Notes under the pieces: model-generated
Database searches by the model: none
Told to the model about the DNA's origin: nothing
Seen by the model: only the letters and a program-made list of their open reading frames with translations
Assembly: GCA_964621265.1 (NCBI GenBank)
Contig: CAZULQ010000008.1
Coordinates: forward strand, 1-64,000
Direction: 5' to 3'
DNA: 64,000 bases
Source of the DNA: Porcipelethomonas sp964621265
Lineage (GTDB): Bacteria; Bacillota; Clostridia; Oscillospirales; Ruminococcaceae
Made by a program: the position numbers and the translations under genes
Shown here: piece after piece, positions 34,030 through 41,444 of the stretch
Position numbering within the stretch: the first letter of the stretch is position 1
Layout of the letters: each line of letters starts with the position of its first letter

Positions 34030-34135
34030 TAATACAAGTGTCAGCAACTGGCTGTCGTACCGCTTATTGTTCAAGCGGGTTAGACCCTTAGCTTTGCGTC
34101 CTTACCTTTCAGTAAGTTTGCCCATTATTCAATTT
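34030..34135 (-). promoter_or_regulatory. c-di-GMP-I (GEMM-I) riboswitch
   Basis: On the minus strand the GEMM-I blocks appear in order: GGGCAAACTTACTGAAAGG, GACGCAAAGCTAAGGGTC, a variable hairpin (CCGCTT/AAGCGG), then GGTACGACAGCCAGTTGCTG. CTTAC/GTAAG closes the GAAA tetraloop hairpin that docks in the family. Class certain by eye; ligand (c-di-GMP against the rarer cGAMP variant) is not settled. Confidence 0.9.
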
Positions 34136-34245
34136 ACTTTCTTTACATCTGAACTTAAAATTTATTTCAACTTGAAGCTTTGTGAGTTTTAATTTTTGTT
34201 TTCTCTTAAGCTTTGTTTTTAAATCTTGTGTTCTTCTGTGTCTAT

Positions 34246-34274
34246 ATAATACCACTAAAACGGTTTCGTGTCAA
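34246..34274 (-). promoter_or_regulatory. sigma-A promoter of the riboswitch-dockerin gene
   Basis: TTGACA (34269-34274), 17-nt spacer, TATTAT (34246-34251). Gives a leader of about 330 nt. Confidence 0.75.
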
Positions 34275-34599
34275 CAGTTTCGGGCTATTTTTATTTTGTT
34301 TCTACTTATTAACTAAATCAAACGGTAAATTTACTGTCTAAAATGCACCAATAATAAACAAGATTTACAATAATTGCTTTAACAAACCCTGTTTTTTGTA
34401 GATTTTGTTGTTTCGTTTACTTTTTAAAACGTTTTAATACGCATAAATACGTCCGTTAAATGTTTTCGTAAATGTTGCTTTTAAAACGTATCCGTAAAAA
34501 ATTCCGGAAATATATTTGTTTCATTACAGCTTGTGACAAAATAATCGCACTATATATATTAGAATAAAAGAAAATTCACAAGTCAAAGGAGATGTTAAA
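34275..34599. other. divergent AT-rich spacer upstream of spoIIA operon
   Basis: No gene seen in 325 nt. Holds two copies of TTTTAAAACGT (34422-34432 and 34479-34489) and further CGT-rich words between them. No sigma-H-like promoter could be fixed with confidence before spoIIAA; CAAAGGAG precedes its ATG. Confidence 0.5.
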
Positions 34600-34932
34600 A
34601 TGTCTGTAAAAATAACAGAGGATGAAAAAAGGATTATTGCGCTGCTCTCTGGCGAGATTGACCATCATAGTGCAAAGGGGCTCAGGGCAGAAATTGATTT
34701 TTCTTTGCGTGAACGTCATCCACAGGAATTAATTCTCGACTTTTCGGAAGTAACCTTTATGGATAGTTCCGGAATCGGTCTTGTTATGGGACGCTGTAAG
34801 CTTATGAACGAGCTCGGGGGAACTGTCACCGTAAAAAATCCCCCTAACTATATAAGAAAGGTCATGCGCCTTTCGGGTATAGACCGCATTGCGACTATTT
34901 CAGGCAGTAAGGAAGGAGCATGTCACAAATGA
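34600..34932 (+). CDS. spoIIAA: anti-sigma F factor antagonist
   Basis: 110-aa STAS-domain protein. When unphosphorylated it binds SpoIIAB and frees sigma-F in the forespore. The phosphorylated serine lies in TFMDSSGIGLVMGR (about 55-68). RBS CAAAGGAG. Its TGA overlaps the spoIIAB ATG (ATGA at 34929-34932). First gene of the operon. Confidence 0.93.
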   Translation: MSVKITEDEKRIIALLSGEIDHHSAKGLRAEIDFSLRERHPQELILDFSEVTFMDSSGIGLVMGRCKLMNELGGTVTVKNPPNYIRKVMRLSGIDRIATISGSKEGACHK

Positions 34933-35366
34933 AAACCATAAACGAAATGAAAATCAGCTTTCTCAGCAAATCAGAAAATGAAGGCTTTGCGAGAACGGCA
35001 GTTTCTGCATTCTTTGCTCTGTGCGACCCGTCGGTCGAGGATATAGCAGATATAAGGACGGCAGTTTCCGAAGCTGTCACAAACTGTATAGTTCACGCTT
35101 ATCGTGGTACGACAGGAATTATTGAAATAACTGCAAAAATACTTGAAGGCAACGAATTTTACATAAGAATAAAGGATAAGGGCTGTGGCATACCTGATAT
35201 AGAAAAAGCGATGGAGCCGCTTTATACCTCTGCACCGCTCGAAGAACGTGCAGGGCTCGGATTTGCTGTCATGGAATCATTTACAGACGTTTTAACCGTT
35301 AAAAGCGAACCTGACAAGGGAACAGTAATTACAATGAGAAAAAAGCCCGGTGAACACAATGAATAA
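34929..35366 (+). CDS. spoIIAB: anti-sigma F factor (serine kinase)
   Basis: 145-aa GHKL kinase that binds sigma-F and phosphorylates SpoIIAA. N-box DIRTAVSEAVTNCIVHAYRG, G1 IRIKDKGCGIPDIEKA and G2 LEERAGLGFAVMESF are all present. I start at the ATG at 34929, coupled to spoIIAA; the frame opens three codons earlier but that ATG sits on the RBS. Overlaps sigF by 8 nt. Confidence 0.93.
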   Translation: MKTINEMKISFLSKSENEGFARTAVSAFFALCDPSVEDIADIRTAVSEAVTNCIVHAYRGTTGIIEITAKILEGNEFYIRIKDKGCGIPDIEKAMEPLYTSAPLEERAGLGFAVMESFTDVLTVKSEPDKGTVITMRKKPGEHNE

Positions 35367-36009
35367 ACCATCAGCAGAGGAACATCTGGGACTGGTACAT
35401 CTTTGTGCTAATCGTTTTCGTGGACGAGGAATCGAATATGACGACCTGTATTCTGCCGGCTGTATCGGCTTACTAAAAGCCGCTGACGCATTTGACTGCG
35501 AAAGGGGCGTGAAATTTTCAACCTATGCAGTACCCGTCATACTCGGTGAAATAAAGCGGCTTTTCCGTGACGGAGGAGCTATAAAGGTAAGCAGAAGCTT
35601 AAAGGAGCTTTCACTGCGAACTGTCCGCAAGCGCGAAGACCTTTCCAAGACGCTCGGGCGTGAGCCGACTATCAGCGAACTGAGTCACGCCATGAACGAA
35701 AATGAGTGCGACATAGCAGAAGCGCTTGCCGTAAGCCTTCCGCCCGTCTCGCTCACAGACAGCTCCGATGAAAATGGTAAGGAGCTTGATATAGCAGTTC
35801 CCTCACCCGATACAGAAATAGGCGATACAATTGCGCTCAGACAGGTACTTTCTATAATGGAAGAAAAGGACCGTTCCCTTATAATCTTAAGATACTATAA
35901 AGGGAAAACCCAGACAGTCGTTGCAAAAGAGCTCGGTATGTCACAGGTTCAGGTTTCAAGGCGTGAGAAAAAACTGCTCGGATTTATGAGGGAACAGCTT
36001 TTAAAGTAA
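35359..36009 (+). CDS. sigF: RNA polymerase sporulation sigma factor F
   Basis: 216-aa forespore sigma factor. Region 2 EYDDLYSAGCIGLLKAADAFD and FSTYAVPVILGEIKRLFRDGG, region 3 (about 80-135), region 4 EEKDRSLIILRYYKGKTQTVVAKELGMSQVQVSRREKKLL. Length and context (third gene after spoIIAA and spoIIAB) identify it. The ATG at 35359 is preferred to the upstream GTG at 35350. No spoVA genes follow, unlike in Bacillus. Confidence 0.94.
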   Translation: MNKPSAEEHLGLVHLCANRFRGRGIEYDDLYSAGCIGLLKAADAFDCERGVKFSTYAVPVILGEIKRLFRDGGAIKVSRSLKELSLRTVRKREDLSKTLGREPTISELSHAMNENECDIAEALAVSLPPVSLTDSSDENGKELDIAVPSPDTEIGDTIALRQVLSIMEEKDRSLIILRYYKGKTQTVVAKELGMSQVQVSRREKKLLGFMREQLLK

Positions 36010-36069
36010 ACGTTTAAGCCAAATATGCCACAGAAAACATATTTTTAACAGATAATTCACGTCAAAGTA

Positions 36070-36098
36070 TTGATTTTTTATTTAAAATGTAGTATAAT
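36070..36098 (+). promoter_or_regulatory. sigma-A promoter of the TPR gene
   Basis: TTGATT (36070-36075), 17-nt spacer, TATAAT (36093-36098). Confidence 0.8.
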
Positions 36099-36132
36099 TA
36101 ATAGACTGATTAATATAGACAGGAGAATTATC

Positions 36133-37167
36133 ATGGTAAAAAATATTATAGAAGAAATAAAAAAAGGACTTGTAGGTGATCCTGCAAAGGATATCCAGTA
36201 TCTTCAGGAACAGGGTGTCAAGTATAAGGATCATGCACAGGCAGGCGAAATCTTAAAGGCACTCAGCGAGCTTTCATTCAGCCTTCTTCCTGAAGAAAAC
36301 CGCAGAAAGATTAAAGAGGATCTTTTCATTGAGGACAAGCGTGTTGACCAGGTTTTCGCAGAGGCAAATGAAAAGGTAAAGGCAAAGGATATTGACGGTG
36401 CTCTTGAAATTCTCGCAAAAATCGAAGCCCATGCCGATAAGGTATTTCCTACTGAGAAAAACTGCTTCTTCTCATTCAGAAACCGTCTTGAAGAATATAT
36501 GTATTCACATTTTTACAAGCCTGAAGAAAAGTACGGCAGAACACCATTTGATTTCTGTCAGTTCCTTTCAGCATACGGCTATCTTCTTATTGAAAAGCAT
36601 CAGCCACAGGATGCGGTTGCAAAGCTTGAAAAGGCTATCAAGTATAATCCTGTAAATGCCGAACCAAGATTTGAGCTTGCAGAAGCTTACAAGCTTCTCC
36701 ACGAGCCTGAGAATCTTTTTGAATGTATCAAGGAAACAGTTAAAATCGCTATTTCACCATATCACATTTCAAGATGCTACGCTAATCTCGGATACTACTG
36801 TATCGAAATCAAGGATTATGACAGCGCTGTTGCTTTCTATTACGAAAGTCTGATGTTTGCTAAGAATCCTGCTGTCCAGGGCGAGCTTCAGCATATCCGT
36901 GCAATCACAGGCAAGCAGATTGTTCCGCCTACAAGAGACGAAGTTCTCGCAGTATTTGAAAAATATGGCATCAAGAATGGTCCTGACCAGGATATCGTTA
37001 ATATTGCTTTCTCACTTGGCAACTACTGCATCGAGCACAACGCTCCGCCACAGGAATCACTTTTCTATATGCAGATTGCATACGACCTTTCAAGAAGCGA
37101 AAAGGTGCTTGAAATCATTGACCGCTTAAAGGCTCAGATTGCCGCACAGAACGCTAAGGTAAAATAA
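36133..37167 (+). CDS. tetratricopeptide-repeat protein
   Basis: 344 aa, cytoplasmic (no signal peptide or membrane segment). Start at ATG 36133 after ACAGGAG; the longer frame to 36070 would begin inside the promoter. Helical throughout; TPR-like pairs are clearest at about 165-265 (AVAKLEKAIKYNPVNAEPRFELAEAYKLL, ISRCYANLGYYCIEIKDYDSAVAFYYESLMFAKNP). It probably serves as a protein-binding scaffold. No partner is suggested by the neighbours. Monocistronic, ends at a strong terminator. Confidence 0.75.
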   Translation: MVKNIIEEIKKGLVGDPAKDIQYLQEQGVKYKDHAQAGEILKALSELSFSLLPEENRRKIKEDLFIEDKRVDQVFAEANEKVKAKDIDGALEILAKIEAHADKVFPTEKNCFFSFRNRLEEYMYSHFYKPEEKYGRTPFDFCQFLSAYGYLLIEKHQPQDAVAKLEKAIKYNPVNAEPRFELAEAYKLLHEPENLFECIKETVKIAISPYHISRCYANLGYYCIEIKDYDSAVAFYYESLMFAKNPAVQGELQHIRAITGKQIVPPTRDEVLAVFEKYGIKNGPDQDIVNIAFSLGNYCIEHNAPPQESLFYMQIAYDLSRSEKVLEIIDRLKAQIAAQNAKVK

Positions 37168-37175
37168 TAAAGCCG

Positions 37176-37200
37176 AAAGCCTCCCATAAGGGAGGCTTTT
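37176..37200 (+). terminator. intrinsic terminator after the TPR gene
   Basis: Perfect 10-bp stem AAAGCCTCCC/GGGAGGCTTT, ATAA loop, T-run on the plus strand. Confidence 0.9.
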
Positions 37201-37222
37201 ATAATCAATGGGGGTGTATTAA

Positions 37223-37663
37223 ATGAACATTCGCACAATGTATATTACAGACTATGAGGATGTATATTCACTATGGCTTTCATGCAAGGGCATGGGACTT
37301 AACAATCTTGACGATTCCAAGGACGGAATCGAGCGCTTTCTGAACAGAAATCCCGAAACCTGCTTTGTTGCAGAAAAGGATAATAAAATCGTCGGCGTTA
37401 TAATAACAGGAAATGATGGTCGCCGTGGTTATATTTATCACACAGCAGTAAATCCCGATTACAGAAAGCAGGGCATTGCATCTGCACTTGTCAATACAGC
37501 TCTGACAGCACTTGAAACAATTGGAATAAACAAGGTGGCGCTTGTCGTGTTTGAAAGAAATCAAAGCGGCAATGAATTTTGGGAAAAGATTGGATTTACC
37601 CAAAGGGATGATTTAATTTACCGCAACAAGACCATAACACAGATGGTGAGAATTGATACTTAA
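37223..37663 (+). CDS. GNAT family N-acetyltransferase
   Basis: 146 aa. The acetyl-CoA site NPDYRKQGIASALVNTAL (about 76-93, the R/QxxGxG/A motif) and the C-terminal VFERNQSGNEFWEKIGF are typical of GNAT enzymes. Substrate unknown. RBS GGGGGTG. Followed at about 20 nt by the pyrophosphatase-like gene and likely co-transcribed with it. Confidence 0.88.
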   Translation: MNIRTMYITDYEDVYSLWLSCKGMGLNNLDDSKDGIERFLNRNPETCFVAEKDNKIVGVIITGNDGRRGYIYHTAVNPDYRKQGIASALVNTALTALETIGINKVALVVFERNQSGNEFWEKIGFTQRDDLIYRNKTITQMVRIDT

Positions 37664-37682
37664 TAAATTTAAGGAGACATAT

Positions 37683-38006
37683 ATGCTTGGTAAAATCGTC
37701 ACAGTAACCGTCGACCGTCCTCTTGGAAGCTATCATCCTGAATATAAAGATTTGTATTATCCCGTGAACTATGGCTATATTGAAGGCATTATGGCTCCCG
37801 ATGGGGAAGAACAAGACGCTTATATTTTAGGCATAAACGAACCTGTTGAAAAATATACAGGTAAAATAATTGCAATAATTCACAGATTTGATGACATTGA
37901 AGAAAAGTGGGTTGTCTGTCCGGAAGATATGTCATTCACCAAGTCTGAAATTATTAAAGCGGTAAAATTTCAGGAGCAATATTATCAATCAGAAATTATT
38001 ATGTAG
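37683..38006 (+). CDS. short inorganic pyrophosphatase-like protein
   Basis: 107 aa. DRPLGSYHPEYKDLYYPVNYGYIEGIMAPDGEEQDAYILG carries the family I pyrophosphatase core: Tyr in NYGYIEG and the Asp cluster DGEEQDAYILG. It is much shorter than housekeeping enzymes (about 170 aa or more) and lacks the usual later Asp motif, so activity on pyrophosphate is uncertain. Start at ATG 37683 after AAGGAGA; the frame opens earlier inside the GNAT gene. Confidence 0.8.
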   Translation: MLGKIVTVTVDRPLGSYHPEYKDLYYPVNYGYIEGIMAPDGEEQDAYILGINEPVEKYTGKIIAIIHRFDDIEEKWVVCPEDMSFTKSEIIKAVKFQEQYYQSEIIM

Positions 38007-38121
38007 GGGCGGTCATTGACCGCCCGATTATATTTGAATATCAACTATTAAAAACAGGCGCCCCTCTTGCAGAGGACGCCTGTTATTTTTGCCACGGGAC
38101 GTCGTAGGCGCCGTCCCCTAC
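38006..38121. repeat. cluster of GC-rich palindromes, REP-like
   Basis: Three hairpins: GGGCGGTCA/TGACCGCCC (38007-38025); AACAGGCG...CGCCTGTT with an inner CCTC/GAGG (38053-38084); and GGGACG/CGTCCC (38096-38117). The first on plus and the third on minus share TAGGGG(A)CGG at one end and CGnCCCG at the other, so they look like opposed copies of one unit. Confidence 0.6.
38053..38090 (+). terminator. terminator-like hairpin after the pyrophosphatase-like gene
   Basis: Stem AACAGGCG/CGCCTGTT with inner stem, followed by ATTTTTG on the plus strand. Part of the palindrome cluster. Confidence 0.6.
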
Positions 38122-38196
38122 TAAATAAATGGTCGTGCCAGAAAACAAAATCCAATTCTTATCTGACAAACGAAATGCAGTCAAGCGGCACGCTTG

Positions 38197-40473
38197 TTAC
38201 ATATAATCAACCTTGATTTTGCCGTTCTCAGCTGTAATGCCGATTCCTGCAATGTTTCCGTTTTTCTCAATCATGATATCAGCAATCTTTTCTTCGATTT
38301 CCTTTCTGATTACACGTCTGATATCTCTTGCGCCATAGCTCTTGCCAAACGCTTCTTCAGCAACAGCGTCGAGCGCTGACTGTTCGTATTTCAGAATGAT
38401 ACCCTTTTCTTCAAGCGGTTCTTTCATTTCTTCAAGCATAAGTCCCGCAATTCTTGCAAAGTCCTCCTTCACAAGCGGCTTGAACACGATAACCTCATCA
38501 ATACGGCTTATAAACTCAGGACGTAAAAATTCCTTGAGAGACTTCATCGCCTTTTCCTTTGAAATGTCCTCAACCGACTTGTTAAAGCCGACACCTGTTG
38601 ACTTGTCTGTCGAGCCTGCATTTGAAGTCATTGCAATGATTGTATTTTCAAAGTTTACAGTTCTTCCCTGTGCATCATTGATTTTACCTTCGTCAAGAAT
38701 CTGAAGCAGAATATTCATGATATCAGGGTGTGCCTTTTCGATTTCGTCAAAGAGTACCACTGAATACGGATGACGGCGCACCTTTTCAGTAAGCTGTCCG
38801 GCTTCATCATATCCCACATATCCGGGAGGAGAACCAATCATTCTCGCAACGGAATGCTTTTCCATATATTCAGTCATGTCAAGACGGATAAGCGGCTCGG
38901 TTGAGTCAAACATCTCGTTTGAAAGCACCTTTACAAGCTCAGTCTTACCAACGCCTGTCGGTCCTACAAAAATAAATGATGCAGGGCGTCTGCGCTTTGA
39001 AAGCTGAACTCTTGTACGCTTGATTGACTGCGCAAGGAGATGAACAGCCTCGTCCTGTCCGACAATATGCTGCTTTATGCGTTCTTCCAGCTGAGACATC
39101 TTTGAAAATTCGCTCTCAGCAATCTTGTTTGACGGAATACCCGTCCAGAGCTCGATTACCTTAGCAAGGTCATTTTCAGTTACCTGAATATCTGAAATCA
39201 CCTTTTCAAGCTCTTCCATATCATTTTTCACTCTGATTATATCGCCCTTGACTTCAGCAAGTGCCTCATAGTTCGGCTCAGACTCTTCTTCGATAGACTT
39301 TTCCATGTCTTCGAGAACTTTAAGTCTCTTTGTCTTTTCGTCATACTGAGCAAGCTCAGGTGTTCTGATACATGTACATGCGCAGGCTTCATCAAGCAGA
39401 TCAATAGCCTTGTCAGGCAGGAATCTGTCCTGAATGTATCTTTCAGAAAGTGTTGCACACTGACGTATAAGAGCGTCGCTTATCTTAACTCTGTGATATG
39501 CTTCGTAGTATTTCTTGATTCCAAGTAAAACCTCGTATGTTTCATCAATAGTCGGCTCATTTACAGTTACAGGCTGGAAACGTCTCTCAAGAGCGCTGTC
39601 CTTTTCGATATATTTTCTGTACTCGCTGAATGTTGTAGCACCGATAACCTGTACCTCTCCTCTTGAAAGGGCAGGCTTTAAGATGTTTGCAGCATTCATG
39701 GAGCCTTCAGAATCACCTGTTCCGACAAGGTTATGCACCTCATCGATAAAGAGGATTATATTTCCCTCAGACTTAACTTCGTTTACAAGACCCTTTACAC
39801 GGCTCTCGAACTGTCCTCTGAACTGAGTTCCTGCAACAAGAGCAGTCAGGTCAAGCAGATACACCTTTTTTCCGACAAGATTAAACGGCACATTACCCTC
39901 AGCAATCTTCTGGGCAATACCCTCTGCAATCGCTGTTTTACCAACACCAGGTTCACCGATAAGGCAAGGATTGTTCTTCTGACGTCTTGAAAGAATCTGA
40001 ACGACTCTTGCAATCTCCTTGTCTCTGCCGATTATGTTGTCAAGCTGACCTTCCTCAGCCTTCTTGCTTAAATTAGTACAGTAATTTTCAAGGAATTTGA
40101 GTTCCTTTTCCTTTTTCTTCTTGCTTTTCTTTTCGGATGATTTACCATGCTTCTTTTCAGATGCTTCTCCGCCTGGGAAACCTCCCTTTTCCATTCCGTC
40201 AATGAGATTATGTAAATAGTTCGGGAGAGTATCGGCACCGCCCATTTCAAAGCCGTCACCGTCCATAAGCTCCATCATCTGGTCAGACATCTGCTCAATA
40301 TCATCATCAGTAATCCCCATCTGTTCCATGTATTCAGAAACCTGAGGTATATTCATCTTCTTTGCACAAAGCATGCAAAGACCTTCGTTCTTCTTTTCAT
40401 TTCCCTGCATTGTTGTAATAAATACAACAGCGGGTCTTTTTTTGCATTTACTGCATAATACCATAGCTTTCAC
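38197..40473 (-). CDS. ClpE-like AAA+ ATPase of the Clp protease
   Basis: 758-aa Hsp100 unfoldase with two AAA+ modules. N-terminal zinc finger CSKC-x22-CMLC (C7, C10, C33, C36), as in ClpE, then a Met/Gly/Asp-rich and a Lys-rich segment (about 45-125). AAA-1 has Walker A GEPGVGKT and Walker B ILFIDEVHNL; a short M-domain (LKVLEDMEKSIEEESEPNYEALAEVKGD) lies between. AAA-2 has GPTGVGKTE and VLFDEIEKAHPD. It would feed ClpP or refold aggregates. Frame opens at GTG 40473; ATG 40464 is the alternative. No clear CtsR operator. A 10-bp hairpin lies between the SD and the start. Confidence 0.9.
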   Translation of the reverse strand: MKAMVLCSKCKKRPAVVFITTMQGNEKKNEGLCMLCAKKMNIPQVSEYMEQMGITDDDIEQMSDQMMELMDGDGFEMGGADTLPNYLHNLIDGMEKGGFPGGEASEKKHGKSSEKKSKKKKEKELKFLENYCTNLSKKAEEGQLDNIIGRDKEIARVVQILSRRQKNNPCLIGEPGVGKTAIAEGIAQKIAEGNVPFNLVGKKVYLLDLTALVAGTQFRGQFESRVKGLVNEVKSEGNIILFIDEVHNLVGTGDSEGSMNAANILKPALSRGEVQVIGATTFSEYRKYIEKDSALERRFQPVTVNEPTIDETYEVLLGIKKYYEAYHRVKISDALIRQCATLSERYIQDRFLPDKAIDLLDEACACTCIRTPELAQYDEKTKRLKVLEDMEKSIEEESEPNYEALAEVKGDIIRVKNDMEELEKVISDIQVTENDLAKVIELWTGIPSNKIAESEFSKMSQLEERIKQHIVGQDEAVHLLAQSIKRTRVQLSKRRRPASFIFVGPTGVGKTELVKVLSNEMFDSTEPLIRLDMTEYMEKHSVARMIGSPPGYVGYDEAGQLTEKVRRHPYSVVLFDEIEKAHPDIMNILLQILDEGKINDAQGRTVNFENTIIAMTSNAGSTDKSTGVGFNKSVEDISKEKAMKSLKEFLRPEFISRIDEVIVFKPLVKEDFARIAGLMLEEMKEPLEEKGIILKYEQSALDAVAEEAFGKSYGARDIRRVIRKEIEEKIADIMIEKNGNIAGIGITAENGKIKVDYM

Positions 40474-40475
40474 AT

Positions 40476-40498
40476 TTCGCCCGAAGCCTTCGGGCGAA
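40476..40498 (-). promoter_or_regulatory. hairpin between Shine-Dalgarno and the clpE-like start
   Basis: Perfect inverted repeat TTCGCCCGAA-GCC-TTCGGGCGAA, immediately between GAAAGGAG (40499-40506) and the start codon. Folding brings the SD to about 3 nt from the GTG or 12 nt from the ATG. Confidence 0.6.
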
Positions 40499-40530
40499 CT
40501 CCTTTCTGTTAAAATCCGGTCAAACCGAAT

Positions 40531-41421
40531 TTAGAACTTATCTATCTTATCAAAAACGTGTCTGAATAAGTATGTTTTCTCAACTGTTTCATAGCTTATA
40601 AATGAGCCTTCGCTCTCTGCAACATGAATAAGAATCTTCACAAGTACAGCCAGAATAATCAGCATAACTGCACCCTGTATTGCACCAAGCACGCCTCCTG
40701 CAATCTTGTCAAGCTTGTCAAAGCCGTTTAAAAGTCCGAATCTGAACGCCTTGTTTATAACAATACGGATTATTGTCATGAAAATGAAATAGCATATTAT
40801 AAACACAAACGCCTTAACAAGTCTCAGCGCAGGCTTTCTTATAAAGTTCTTTTCAATATATTCAGGAACATCTTCAGGCTTTTCAACAATAACGTTTATT
40901 GTCTCTGTAAAAAGCTCCTTGTTCTCTGAAATTTTTTCAGTAAGCTCATGAGTTACATACGGAGGCAGCTTCACACCCAGATGCTTTGAAAACATATCTG
41001 TGAATTCCTTCATGAAATCCGCCTCAAAGTTTTCGAATGTATCAACAACCGCTCCCGACGCCTGATTTGCATATTCATAAAGCTCAATCATCGAGTCGTC
41101 AGATTTAAGAATTTTCTGTACTCTTCCGTTTTCAAGTACAGCGCCATAGTCACTGTTTTCAATAACCTCTTTTACAGTCATTGCAGGGTCATATTCCTCA
41201 AGGGCTGTTTCAACTCCCTCAATGCTGGATTCCTTGATGAAATTATCGTATATGATTTCCGAACAGCTGTTACTTACTGCCGCTGCTAAGAATACTGATA
41301 CAACACAGCCCGCAATCAGTACAACTATTTTTGAAAAACCTTTTTTTACGCAATTATAAATACATAAAGCAACAATTGCAACTGTTAATATATCCAGTAG
41401 CCACCAGAAATTTGTTCCCAT
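40531..41421 (-). CDS. CvpA family membrane protein
   Basis: 296 aa. The N-terminal pair of membrane helices (WLLDILTVAIVALCIYNCVKKGFSKIVVLIAGCVVSVFLAAAV) and two C-terminal helices (about 205-265) match CvpA/colicin V production proteins. The extra-membrane segment between (about 65-195) is long for the family. Function unknown. I start at ATG 41421; the frame also opens at a GTG (41439) with no RBS. Just downstream of the DUF5711-like gene. Confidence 0.8.
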   Translation of the reverse strand: MGTNFWWLLDILTVAIVALCIYNCVKKGFSKIVVLIAGCVVSVFLAAAVSNSCSEIIYDNFIKESSIEGVETALEEYDPAMTVKEVIENSDYGAVLENGRVQKILKSDDSMIELYEYANQASGAVVDTFENFEADFMKEFTDMFSKHLGVKLPPYVTHELTEKISENKELFTETINVIVEKPEDVPEYIEKNFIRKPALRLVKAFVFIICYFIFMTIIRIVINKAFRFGLLNGFDKLDKIAGGVLGAIQGAVMLIILAVLVKILIHVAESEGSFISYETVEKTYLFRHVFDKIDKF

Positions 41422-41444
41422 TTTATCGCCCCATTCCACACACT

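Noticed and set aside
38182..38196. CAAGCG-GCA-CGCTTG hairpin after the clpE-like gene as a terminator
   Set aside because: Stem is only 6 bp and the minus strand lacks a T-run. It may add to termination, but support is thin.
40511..40524. GGTCAAA heptad resembling a CtsR half site near the clpE-like gene
   Set aside because: Only one half site is present and the expected second heptad is missing. It lies in a short imperfect palindrome after the CvpA stop.
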